Positions 34,629-42,531 of a DNA stretch of 64,000 nt are shown here, piece after piece. Origin of the DNA: Opitutaceae bacterium TAV5. GTDB lineage: Bacteria > Verrucomicrobiota > Verrucomicrobiia > Opitutales > Opitutaceae. The notes beneath the pieces are model-generated. The model did no database searches. It had not been told where the DNA came from and saw only the letters and a list, made by a program, of their open reading frames with translations. The stretch is taken from contig CP007053.1 of the NCBI GenBank assembly GCA_000242935.3, forward strand, positions 682,001 to 746,000, written 5' to 3'. A program made the translations under genes and the position numbers. How positions within the stretch are numbered: position 1 is the first letter of the stretch; every line of letters begins with the position of its first letter.

Positions 34629-37012
34629 ACACCGCGTCCGCCACCACCCGCCTGCCTTCCCGCATTCACGCCGTCGGCATCGGCGGCATGGGCCTCGGCC
34701 CGCTCGCCATCTACCTGGCCGCCCTCGGCCACCGCGTCTCCGGCAGCGACGATCACCTGACCGACGCCATGCGCGCCCACCTCGAACGCGCCGGCATCAC
34801 CCTCTGTGGCGCGGGCGTCTCGCCCGCCTCCGGCGTGGCGCGGGCGTCCCGCCCGCCATTTGCCGACGGCCTCCCCGACGACGTACAACTCCTCGTCATC
34901 TCCAGCGCCATCGCCCCCGCGCACCCGTTGCTCCAGGCCGCCCGCGCGCGCAATCTCCCCGTTATCCGCCGCGGCGAACTCCTCGCCGCCCTCGCCCGCA
35001 CCCGCCGCCTCGTCGCCGTCTGCGGTTCCCACGGGAAAACCACCACCACGGCGATGCTCGTCAGCCTCCTCCGCGCCGCCGGCTTCCCGGCCGACTACAT
35101 CCTCGGCGGGCTCTTCGCCGACGACACGCCGCCGGCGGCGGCCGCCGCCGCAGTTCAGGGTTTGGAGTTCAGGGTCCAGAGTTCAGAATCCGGAGTTCAG
35201 GATTCCGGCAACGCCACGCCCGCCGACAACTCCGGACCCGAAACCCTGAACCCTGAACTCCCGCCGCCGCTGCCGGCGGCAGCGTGGCTTGTCGCGGAGA
35301 TCGACGAAAGCGACGGCACCATCGAAAACTTTTCCCCCGAAATCACCGTCGTCACCAATATCGACTGGGATCACCCCGACCATTACCGCACCCGCGCCGA
35401 TCTCGAAGCCGCCTTCGACCGACTCTTCGCCCGTACGACCGGCCGCGTCATCCGCGACCTCCCTGCGCCTCCCGACGCCGCGTCCTTCCCCGACCGCATC
35501 GCCGGTGCCTTCAATCGCCGGAATGCCGCCGCTGCCCTCGCCGCCGCCGTATGCATGGGCGTCCCCGCCCCGACGCCCGATCTCCTCGCGGCCTTCCCCG
35601 GCGTCCGCCGCCGCCAGACCGTCCTCCTCGCGGCCGACGAGCTGACCGTCATCGAAGACTACGCCCATCATCCCGCCGAGATCCGCGCCCTCCTCGCCAG
35701 CCTCCGCGAGCGCGCCGCAGCCTCCACCCCCCCCGCCCGCCTCGTCGCCGTCTTCCAGCCCCACCGGTACAGCCGCACGCGCCAGTTCCTGCGCGAGTTT
35801 GCCGATGCCCTTCGCCTCGCCGACGAAATCCATCTTCTCGACGTTTACGGCGCCGGCGAATCCCCGCTCCCCGGCGGCGCCACCGCGGACCTCGCCGCCC
35901 TCCTGCCCGAAGCCACCTGCCACCGCGCCTCCTCGCTCGCGCTTCCGCTCTTCCCGACTCCCGCTCTCGTCGCCTTCATCGGCGCCGGCAACATCGATGC
36001 CACCGCCCGCCGCTGGCTCGTCGACCGCGCGCGCTGGAGCGCCGCCGCCGACACCCTCCGCGCCGTCCTTCCTCCCGACACCGCGACGCTCCTCCGCCGC
36101 GAAGAACCGCTCGCCCGCAAGACCACCCTCGGCGTCGGCGGCTCCGCCCGGCTCTATGCGGAGCCCGCCACCCGCGACGATCTCGCCGCCCTCGTCCGCG
36201 CCGCCGCCGCGGCCGGCATCCCGCTGCTCATGCTCGGACGCGGCTCCAACCTCATCGTGCCCGACGAAGGCGTCGACGCCCTCGTCCTCAGCCTCCGCCA
36301 TCCGTCCTGGTCCACCTTCGAAGCGCTCCCCGACGGCACCCTCCGCGTCGGCGCCGGCCTGCGCCTGAAAGAACTCTGCGGCAAAGCCGTCACCGCCGGC
36401 CTGCACGGCTTCGAATTTCTCGAAGGCATCCCCGGCAACATCGGCGGCGCCCTTCGCATGAACGCCGGCGCCATGGGCGGCTGGATTTTCGACATCGTCG
36501 AATCCGTCGACCTGCTCACGCTCGCCGGCGACCTCCTCACCCTCCGCCGCGACCAGCTCCATACCGGCTACCGCCATTGCGCCGAGCTGGAAAACGCCAT
36601 CGCCCTCGGCGCCATCCTCCGCCCCGCCGCCCTCGCCGATCACTCCGACGACGTCGCCCGCCAGGTGGACGCCTACCGCGACAAACGCAAAAAAACCCAG
36701 CCTCGCGAACCCAGCGCCGGTTGCATCTTCAAAAACCCCGAGGGCGACTCCGCCGGCCGTCTCATCGACGCCACCGGACTCAAGGGCCTGCGCATCGGCG
36801 GCGCCGAAGTCTCGCCCGTCCATGCCAACTTCATCGTCAATCACGGCCAGGCGACCGCCGACGACGTCATCGCCCTGGTCCGTGAAGTCCGCGCCCGCGT
36901 CCACGCCGCCACCGGCACCACGCTCGAACCCGAAGCCATCCTCTACGGCCAGGACTGGGCAACCGTCCTCGACCGCGTCGCCGACCTCCCGCCCGCCTCT
37001 TTCTCTCCGTGA
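34625..37012 (+). CDS. murC-murB: MurC-MurB fusion: UDP-MurNAc:L-Ala ligase and UDP-GlcNAc-enolpyruvate reductase
   Basis: A 795-residue bifunctional protein. Residues 1 to about 465 are MurC: HAVGIGGMGLGPLA, ATP loop CGSHGKTTTTA, EIDESDGT, TNIDWDHPDHY and FQPHRYSRTRQF. Residues about 475-795 are the FAD enzyme MurB: NTTL-like start (ARKTTLGVGGSA), LGRGSNLIV, IPGNIGGALRMNAGA, SAGCIFKNP and the terminal EAILYG. Its ATG overlaps the murG stop. Two in-frame repeat insertions (34806-34857 and 35153-35260) lie inside the MurC half; the second sits between the ATP loop domain and the EIDESDGT motif. Confidence 0.94.
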   Translation: MNTASATTRLPSRIHAVGIGGMGLGPLAIYLAALGHRVSGSDDHLTDAMRAHLERAGITLCGAGVSPASGVARASRPPFADGLPDDVQLLVISSAIAPAHPLLQAARARNLPVIRRGELLAALARTRRLVAVCGSHGKTTTTAMLVSLLRAAGFPADYILGGLFADDTPPAAAAAAVQGLEFRVQSSESGVQDSGNATPADNSGPETLNPELPPPLPAAAWLVAEIDESDGTIENFSPEITVVTNIDWDHPDHYRTRADLEAAFDRLFARTTGRVIRDLPAPPDAASFPDRIAGAFNRRNAAAALAAAVCMGVPAPTPDLLAAFPGVRRRQTVLLAADELTVIEDYAHHPAEIRALLASLRERAAASTPPARLVAVFQPHRYSRTRQFLREFADALRLADEIHLLDVYGAGESPLPGGATADLAALLPEATCHRASSLALPLFPTPALVAFIGAGNIDATARRWLVDRARWSAAADTLRAVLPPDTATLLRREEPLARKTTLGVGGSARLYAEPATRDDLAALVRAAAAAGIPLLMLGRGSNLIVPDEGVDALVLSLRHPSWSTFEALPDGTLRVGAGLRLKELCGKAVTAGLHGFEFLEGIPGNIGGALRMNAGAMGGWIFDIVESVDLLTLAGDLLTLRRDQLHTGYRHCAELENAIALGAILRPAALADHSDDVARQVDAYRDKRKKTQPREPSAGCIFKNPEGDSAGRLIDATGLKGLRIGGAEVSPVHANFIVNHGQATADDVIALVREVRARVHAATGTTLEPEAILYGQDWATVLDRVADLPPASFSP
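34806..34857. repeat. Tandem GC palindromes inside murC
   Basis: Two copies of GTGGCGCGGGCGTCYCGCCC (34806 and 34835), about 17 codons, in frame in the N-terminal domain of MurC. Confidence 0.8.
35153..35260. repeat. Heptanucleotide repeat block inside murC
   Basis: GTTCAGG and variants in 7-nt steps for about 60 bp, core GGCAACGCCACGCCCGCC near 35217, then complementary CCCTGAA steps. It encodes a Gly/Ser/Gln-rich loop. It is homologous in structure to the murD and ddl blocks. Confidence 0.85.
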
Positions 37013-38169
37013 CTCCTTCCGCAATCCGCACTCCGCATTCCTCCTTTCGGGTCGTCGTCCTCGCCGGCGGCACCTCTTCCGAGCGCGAAGTCTCGCTCGG
37101 CTCCGGCCGCGCCTGCGCGCTCGCCCTCGCCAACACCTTCCCCACCCGCCTCGTCGAAGTCTCCGCCGACGCCCTCCCGCCCGGCCTCGACCCGGCGCGC
37201 GACATCGTGTTCTCCACCCTTCACGGCACCTTTGGTGAAGACGGCCGGATGCAGCGCCTTCTCGACGCCGCCGGCATCACCTATGCCGGTTGCGACGCCG
37301 CCTCCAGCGCGCTGACCATGGACAAGTCGGCCACCAAAGCCGCCGCCGCCCGTGCCGGCGTCCAGGTCGCCCCCGAAGTCGTCTTCACCGCCGGCGCCCT
37401 CCCGTCCGCCGCCGACCTCGTCGCCGCTCTCGGCCCCCGCGTCGTCATCAAGCCCAACGCCGAAGGCAGCAGCGTCGGCCTCCACCTCGCCGACACCGAA
37501 GCCGAAATCGCCGCCGCCCTCGCCCAGGTGGCGCGGGCGTCCCGCCCGTTTCCGGAACATGGCGCCGGCGCTCCGCCCGCCGGCGGTGCCCCGCGCCACC
37601 TCGCCGCCTCCGCCTGGCTCGCCGAGCCTCGCCTCGTCGGCCGCGAACTTTCCATCGGCGTCCTCAACGGCCGCGCCCTCGGCGTCGTCGAAATCCGCCC
37701 CCGCTCCGGCGTCTATGACTACACCAGCAAATATACAAAAGGCCGCACCGAGTACCTCGCCCCCGCGCCGCTTCCCGAAGCCACGACCGCGCTCGTTCGC
37801 GCCGCCGCCGAAAGCGCCTTTGCGGCGTGCGGCTGCCGCGACTACGCCCGCATCGACTTCATCCTCTGCGAACCCGACGACGACGCCGACGCGGCGGACG
37901 TTCAGGGTTCAGGGTTCAGGGTTCAGGGTTCGGGCAACGCCGCACCTGCCAACAACCCTGAACCGGAAACCCTGAACCCTGAACCGGCGCGAAGCGTCTC
38001 CCCCGGTGAGCAAAATGTTAATAACCCCCTTTATTTGCTCGAAATCAACACTCTCCCCGGCATGAAGGAAACCAGTCTCCTGCCGATGAGCGCGCGCTGC
38101 GCGGGGCTTGATTTCACCGCGCTGGTCCGCGAACTCGTCCGCCCGGCCATCCGGCGCTTCGCGCCCTGA
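37009..38169 (+). CDS. ddl: D-alanine-D-alanine ligase
   Basis: A 386-residue ATP-grasp ligase that makes the D-Ala-D-Ala dipeptide used by MurF. The motifs are VLAGGTSSEREVSLGSGR, HGTFGEDGRMQ, VVIKPNAEGSSVGLHL and the terminal EINTLPGMKETSLLPMSA. A GTG start lies in the murC-murB stop (GTGA). The first 13 residues are encoded by three CCGCANT heptamers (37019-37039). Two further in-frame insertions occur: a GC palindrome pair (37528-37600) and a heptanucleotide block (37900-37985) just before the EINTLPG motif. Confidence 0.94.
   Translation: MTPSAIRTPHSSFRVVVLAGGTSSEREVSLGSGRACALALANTFPTRLVEVSADALPPGLDPARDIVFSTLHGTFGEDGRMQRLLDAAGITYAGCDAASSALTMDKSATKAAAARAGVQVAPEVVFTAGALPSAADLVAALGPRVVIKPNAEGSSVGLHLADTEAEIAAALAQVARASRPFPEHGAGAPPAGGAPRHLAASAWLAEPRLVGRELSIGVLNGRALGVVEIRPRSGVYDYTSKYTKGRTEYLAPAPLPEATTALVRAAAESAFAACGCRDYARIDFILCEPDDDADAADVQGSGFRVQGSGNAAPANNPEPETLNPEPARSVSPGEQNVNNPLYLLEINTLPGMKETSLLPMSARCAGLDFTALVRELVRPAIRRFAP
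37019..37039. repeat. CCGCANT heptamers at the 5' end of ddl
   Basis: Three tandem 7-nt units CCGCAAT, CCGCACT and CCGCATT within the first codons of ddl. Related runs lie before ftsL (22660-22673) and ftsQ (38278-38298). Confidence 0.8.
37528..37600. repeat. GC palindrome pair inside ddl
   Basis: GTGGCGCGGGCGTCCCGCCC at 37528 is answered by an inverted, shorter copy ending CCCCGCGCCAC at about 37600. It lies in frame in the central domain. Confidence 0.7.
37900..37985. repeat. Heptanucleotide GTTCAGG / CCCTGAA hairpin block inside ddl
   Basis: Four perfect GTTCAGG units (37900-37927), a core GGCAACGCCGCACCTGCC, and then CCCTGAA units. The two halves are complementary and could form a long hairpin. 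It is in frame and adds about 28 codons before the catalytic C-terminal segment. Confidence 0.85.
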
Positions 38170-38173
38170 AACA

Positions 38174-38298
38174 TTTTCGATTTTCGATTCCCGATTTTCG
38201 ATTTCCAACCAATCCGCGCATCACTCGCCACCGCAGTATCTACAAAATCACCACAACCGCGCTCGTCCGCGCCACTCCGCACTCCGCAGTCCGCATTT
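38174..38298. repeat. Two heptanucleotide repeat runs in the ddl-ftsQ gap
   Basis: TTTTCGA and variants at 38174-38208 (five 7-nt steps) and CCGCANT at 38278-38298 (three steps). The second run ends three bases before the ftsQ GTG start. The 130-bp gap holds nothing else that I can see. Confidence 0.8.
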
Positions 38299-38301
38299 TC
38301 C

Positions 38302-39477
38302 GTGAGTCACGCTCATCTCAGCATTCCGCCGCCCGCCCGCTCCTGGACCGAGATCCCCCAGGAAATCGCGCCGCGCGCCATGTCCGCCGCCGGCCGCCGC
38401 CGCGCCGCGTTCTCGATGTGCAAGCTCATCCTCGTCTCCGCCCTCATCGGCACCACCATCTGGGCCGGTATCGAGATTTACATGACCTGGCGTCACGATC
38501 CCCGCCGCCTCGCCGATCCCACGCAATCCAGCCCCCTGCGCACCATCGCCCTCCAGCACACCAACGGCGTCCTCACCCGGGATTGGCTCGTCGAGACGCT
38601 CGCCATCCGCCCCGGCTCCACGCTCATGGGCCTGGATCTCGAAGCCCTCAAGGCCCGCCTCCTCGCCAACGGGCAGGTGCGCAACGCCATCCTCACCCGC
38701 CAGTTTCCCGACACCCTCGCCGTCACGCTCGACGAGCGCACCCCCGTCATCCGCATCCTCGTGCAGGACGAGAGCGGGCAGCCCCTCCATGCCGTCGTCT
38801 CGCAGGACGGCACCGTGTACCGCGGCATCAACTACGATCCCGCCCTGATCAGTTCGCTCCCCTGGCTCGACGGCGTCGGCCTGCGCCGGCTCTCCGGCGA
38901 AACGTTCGCGCCCGTCGCCGGCATCGACAGCGTTGCCCGGCTCCTCGAGGACACCCGCACCTGGACGCCCGCCCTCGCCCCCGAGTTCAGCATCGTCTCC
39001 CTCGTCCGCTATGCCGATGACGGCATCCTCATCGTCAACACCACCCGCGGAGAGCAATTCCTCTTCGGCACCTCCGACGATTTTTTCCGCCAGCTCGCCC
39101 GGCTCGACTACATCCTCGAACAGGCCCGCCAGGCTCCCGACGCCCGCCCGCTCCAGTCCGTCAACCTCGCTCTCGGCCGCCAGGTTCCGATCCGCTTCCA
39201 GGCTCCCCCCGCACCCGCCCCGGCCGCACCCGCGCCACGCCGGGCCGTCGCGCGCCAGCAACCGGCGGCGGCCCCGCAACCGCAACCGGAACCCGCCCTG
39301 CGCCAGATCGTCATCCCGGCTCCGCCCGCCGAAGCCGGGACCCCGGCGCACACGCCGCCGCCGCAGCAACAGCCGCAGCCGCAGGCGCCGGCCGGCCGGC
39401 TGCTCCCGCCGACCCGCCCCGGCGCCCAGCCGCAAACGCAGACATCCGTCCTCCCCCGCATCGCCTTCCACATCTAG
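38302..39477 (+). CDS. ftsQ: Cell-division protein FtsQ/DivIB with long Pro/Gln-rich tail
   Basis: A 391-residue bitopic divisome protein. The cytoplasmic N-terminus is about 45 residues, followed by one transmembrane helix (about 46-66), a POTRA-type domain (about 85-155, with LTRDWLVETLAIRPG and LTRQFPDTLAVTLDER) and the FtsQ beta domain to about 285. The last 100 residues are Pro, Gln and Ala, with no fold. The start is a GTG directly after heptamer repeats. It links FtsL/FtsB-type proteins to the septal synthase. Confidence 0.85.
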   Translation: MSHAHLSIPPPARSWTEIPQEIAPRAMSAAGRRRAAFSMCKLILVSALIGTTIWAGIEIYMTWRHDPRRLADPTQSSPLRTIALQHTNGVLTRDWLVETLAIRPGSTLMGLDLEALKARLLANGQVRNAILTRQFPDTLAVTLDERTPVIRILVQDESGQPLHAVVSQDGTVYRGINYDPALISSLPWLDGVGLRRLSGETFAPVAGIDSVARLLEDTRTWTPALAPEFSIVSLVRYADDGILIVNTTRGEQFLFGTSDDFFRQLARLDYILEQARQAPDARPLQSVNLALGRQVPIRFQAPPAPAPAAPAPRRAVARQQPAAAPQPQPEPALRQIVIPAPPAEAGTPAHTPPPQQQPQPQAPAGRLLPPTRPGAQPQTQTSVLPRIAFHI

Positions 39478-39489
39478 CCTTCTCCTGCC

Positions 39490-40698
39490 ATGTCCAGATC
39501 CAGATTTGTCGGAGCCGTTGAAATCGGCACCTCCCAGGTCACCGTTCTCATCGGCGAAGTCACCGCCGGCCGCGCCCTCCACATCATCGGGTTTGGCGAG
39601 GCCTCCTCGTCCGGCATCATCAAAGGCGCCGCGGTTGACTTCCGCCGGGCCAGCGATGCCGTCCACCGCGCCATCTCCGACGCCGAGAGAAACGCCCGCG
39701 TCCACATCGACGAAGTCTTCCTCGCCCAGACCGGCAGCCACCTCGACGGCTTCTGCAACGAGGCGACCATCAACGTCAGCGCCGCCGACAACATGGTCAG
39801 CCAGATCGATATCGACACCGTCTGCGGCCTCGCCAAGGGCCGGAAACTCCCCGAAGGCCGCGTCGTTGTCCATCATCTCCCCGGCCCCTTCCGCCTCGAC
39901 GGGCGCCTCACGCCCGACCCCGAGCACCTCAGCGGCCAGCGCCTCGAAGCGCAGTACTGGACGGTCCACGGCGACGAGCGCAAGATCGCCGACCACATCC
40001 ACATCATCAAGGGCTTCAACCTGCCCGTCACCCAGCTCATCCTCTCCGGCCTGGCGTCCGGCACCGTGCTCACCTCCGCCGAGGACCGGCAAAACGGCGT
40101 CCTCGTCATCGACATCGGCGCCGGCGCCACCGACTACATCCTCTATCGCCACGGCTGCGCCCACACCGCCGGTGTCGTCGCCGTCGGCGGTTCCCACGTC
40201 ACCAACGACCTTTCGCTCGGCCTGCGCGTCACCGAAGGCCAGGCCGACAAGCTGAAACACCTCTACGGCCGCAGCATGGTCGCCGCCCGCGACCGTTCCG
40301 ACAAGGTCTGGCTCAACGGTGACTTCGGCATCGGCGACCGCGCCTTTCCCCGCCAGACCATCGAACAGATCACCTCGGCGCGCATGTGGGAACTCTTCGA
40401 GGTCGTGAAGAAAAAGATCGGCGAGGCCTGCGCCCCCGGGAATCTCCCCGCCGGCATCGTGCTCGCCGGAGGCGCCTCGCAGATGCCTGCCACCGAGGAA
40501 GCCGCCGCCCGCGTCTTCGGCGTCAACGCCCGCCTTTGCGAACTGCCCGGCTGGGTCAACGAAAACCTCCGCCATCCGCGTTTCGCCACCGTCCTCGGCC
40601 TCCTCAGCTACGGCGGCCAGAGCCTCACCGAAGAAGCCCGCTCGCGCCGCCAGCGCCCCGGCCTCGGCAGCTTCATCAAGAAACTCATCTCCGTGTGA
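39490..40698 (+). CDS. ftsA: Cell-division protein FtsA
   Basis: A 402-residue actin-like ATPase that tethers FtsZ to the membrane. The phosphate 1 motif is AVEIGTSQVTVLIGEV, phosphate 2 is VLVIDIGAGATDY and the adenosine motif is GIVLAGGASQMP. The C-terminal peptide LGSFIKKLISV is an amphipathic membrane-targeting helix. It is 12 bp after ftsQ and followed by a repeat-filled gap before ftsZ. Confidence 0.94.
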   Translation: MSRSRFVGAVEIGTSQVTVLIGEVTAGRALHIIGFGEASSSGIIKGAAVDFRRASDAVHRAISDAERNARVHIDEVFLAQTGSHLDGFCNEATINVSAADNMVSQIDIDTVCGLAKGRKLPEGRVVVHHLPGPFRLDGRLTPDPEHLSGQRLEAQYWTVHGDERKIADHIHIIKGFNLPVTQLILSGLASGTVLTSAEDRQNGVLVIDIGAGATDYILYRHGCAHTAGVVAVGGSHVTNDLSLGLRVTEGQADKLKHLYGRSMVAARDRSDKVWLNGDFGIGDRAFPRQTIEQITSARMWELFEVVKKKIGEACAPGNLPAGIVLAGGASQMPATEEAAARVFGVNARLCELPGWVNENLRHPRFATVLGLLSYGGQSLTEEARSRRQRPGLGSFIKKLISV

Positions 40699-40792
40699 GG
40701 ATGTTCGAAGTACCCGTTACGATTTTCCACTCACTTCGTATCCACAATCTGACGACCACATCTTTTCATACCCGTGTCCCTGATGTTTTTGA

Positions 40793-40872
40793 TTCTGCAC
40801 AAAGATCACGAAGAACGCGAAGTTTCCGGAGGCCCGGATCTTTGCGCCCTTTGCGCCCTTTGTGTAAAAATT
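40793..40872. repeat. Nine-nt periodic inverted repeat between ftsA and ftsZ
   Basis: The left part CACAAAGATCACGAAGAACG and the right part CTTTGCGCCCTTTGCGCC are imperfect complements with 9-nt steps. It lies immediately upstream of ftsZ and may form a stem-loop in the ftsA-ftsZ mRNA or separate the two genes transcriptionally. Confidence 0.7.
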
Positions 40873-40895
40873 CGTAAATTGTAATCTTCACCGCC

Positions 40896-42221
40896 ATGTC
40901 CGACGCATCCTCTCCCGAAGACCTGCCCCTCCCCCTCCCGGTCGATGACACCGTCCTCTCCGACCGCACCGTCGCGATCAAGGTCGTCGGCGTCGGCGGC
41001 GCCGGCTCCAACTGTGTGGACCGCCTGAAAATGGAGAACCTCGAACGGCTCAACATGGCCGTCATCAACACCGATTTTCAGGCGCTCTCCGCCTCGCCCG
41101 TCCAGGAAAAAATCCTCATCGGCTCTGCCATCACCCGCGGGCTCGGCGCCGGTGGCGACCCCGAACTCGGCAGCGCCGCCGCCGATCACGACCGCGACAA
41201 GATCACCGCCGCCGTCAAGGATTGCGACCTCGTCTTTCTCGTTGCCGGCATGGGCGGCGGCACCGGCAGCGGCGCCGCGCCCACCGTCGCCGAAATTGCC
41301 TCCGAGGCCGGCGCTCTCGTCATCGCCTTTGTCACGCAACCCTTCACCTTCGAAGGCGGCCGCCGCGTCAAGCAGGCCGAGGACGGCCTCATTGCCCTGC
41401 GCAAGGTCTGCGACGCCGTCATTCCCCTTCCCAACGACATCCTCCTCCAGGAAGCCGCCGAAGGCGAAACCGCGCTCGACTCCTTCGCTCGCGCCGACGA
41501 ATGGATCGGCCGCGCCGTCAAGTCGCTCTGGTCGATGCTTCACCGCACGGGCCTGATCAATCTCGATTTCGCGACGCTCCGCCAGGCGTTCCACACCCGC
41601 GGCGGCAAGACGCTCTTCGGCCTCGCTTCCGGTTCCGGCGAGCAGGCCGTGGTCGATGCCATCGAGGGGCTGAAACTCTGTCCCCTGCTCGCCACCCCCG
41701 ATTTCGCCCGCAAGGCCGACCGGCTCCTGGTCAACATCGTTGGCGGTACCGACCTCACGCTCCCCAAGGTCAACGACATCATGACTGCCGTCACCGAGCA
41801 ATTCGGCCGCGACTCGCACATCATCATGGGCGCTGTCATCGACGAGGACATGCAAGGCCGCGTGGACATCGTTGTCATCGGCACGACCGACATCAGCAGC
41901 CGCGGCTACACCCCTCGCCGTCCCCGCGCGACTGCCGCCGCGACACCGGCCCGTTCGCCTGCGCCTGCGACCAACACCGAGATCGGCCTGGAACTCCCCT
42001 CCGTCCCTGCTCCGGTCACACGCAAGCCCGCGTCCCGCCCCACTCCCGCCACGGAAACGACCGGCCGTTATCAGGAAGAAATGCGCGCCGCCCAGGAAGA
42101 ACTCCCTCTCGAGGACCTGCCCAACCGTGGCACCTTCGAGCAGACCGACCGCAACCTCTTCGAAGGCCAGGACCTCGACATCCCCACCTACCTGCGCAAA
42201 GGCATCAAGATCGTGTTGTAA
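40896..42221 (+). CDS. ftsZ: Cell-division GTPase FtsZ with altered T7 loop
   Basis: A 441-residue tubulin homologue forming the Z ring. GTP-binding motifs are VGVGGAGSN (31-39) and the tubulin signature GGGTGSG (120-126), and PLPND is at 177-181. The T7 loop reads N222-L-D224-F-A-T227: the second catalytic Asp of the usual NxDxxD is Thr here. The Pro/Ala/Thr-rich linker (about 345-415) leads to a normal C-terminal peptide, DLDIPTYLRKGIK, which binds FtsA. It is the last gene of the dcw cluster, followed by a terminator. Confidence 0.95.
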   Translation: MSDASSPEDLPLPLPVDDTVLSDRTVAIKVVGVGGAGSNCVDRLKMENLERLNMAVINTDFQALSASPVQEKILIGSAITRGLGAGGDPELGSAAADHDRDKITAAVKDCDLVFLVAGMGGGTGSGAAPTVAEIASEAGALVIAFVTQPFTFEGGRRVKQAEDGLIALRKVCDAVIPLPNDILLQEAAEGETALDSFARADEWIGRAVKSLWSMLHRTGLINLDFATLRQAFHTRGGKTLFGLASGSGEQAVVDAIEGLKLCPLLATPDFARKADRLLVNIVGGTDLTLPKVNDIMTAVTEQFGRDSHIIMGAVIDEDMQGRVDIVVIGTTDISSRGYTPRRPRATAAATPARSPAPATNTEIGLELPSVPAPVTRKPASRPTPATETTGRYQEEMRAAQEELPLEDLPNRGTFEQTDRNLFEGQDLDIPTYLRKGIKIVL

Positions 42222-42361
42222 CCGGTAGCGTTTTTCAGGATACAGGAGGAAAACATTGTCCTGTGTGCAAGGAGAACAACTTCCCGCCGTCGCACCAAGC
42301 ATTCCTGCCAGGTAGGGAGACCAGACAGGCCCCCCCTCGCCTTCCCTTTCCCAATCCAGCC

Positions 42362-42400
42362 AAAAGACCTTCCGCATATCGCGGGAGGTCTTTTCTTTTC
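42362..42400 (+). terminator. Terminator at the end of the dcw cluster
   Basis: AAAAGACCTTCCGC (42362-42375) pairs with GCGGGAGGTCTTTT (42381-42394) with one or two wobbles, followed by CTTTTC. It is located 140 bp after ftsZ. Confidence 0.85.
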
Positions 42401-42417
42401 AACCCATATACATCCCT

Positions 42418-42438
42418 CGTGACATTGATAATGTCACG
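42418..42438. promoter_or_regulatory. Perfect 9-3-9 palindrome upstream of the HsdR-N-like gene
   Basis: CGTGACATT and AATGTCACG are exact inverted repeats around GAT, about 95 bp before the nuclease-like gene. A dimeric repressor site is likely; the regulator is unknown. Confidence 0.55.
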
Positions 42439-42531
42439 ATCCCCAAAACAAATGCCCATTATTTGCGTAAATATAAAGAGTTGCCTCTTTTGTAAACATA
42501 TCCCCTTCTGGGTTCTCTAACCCAGAACTTT

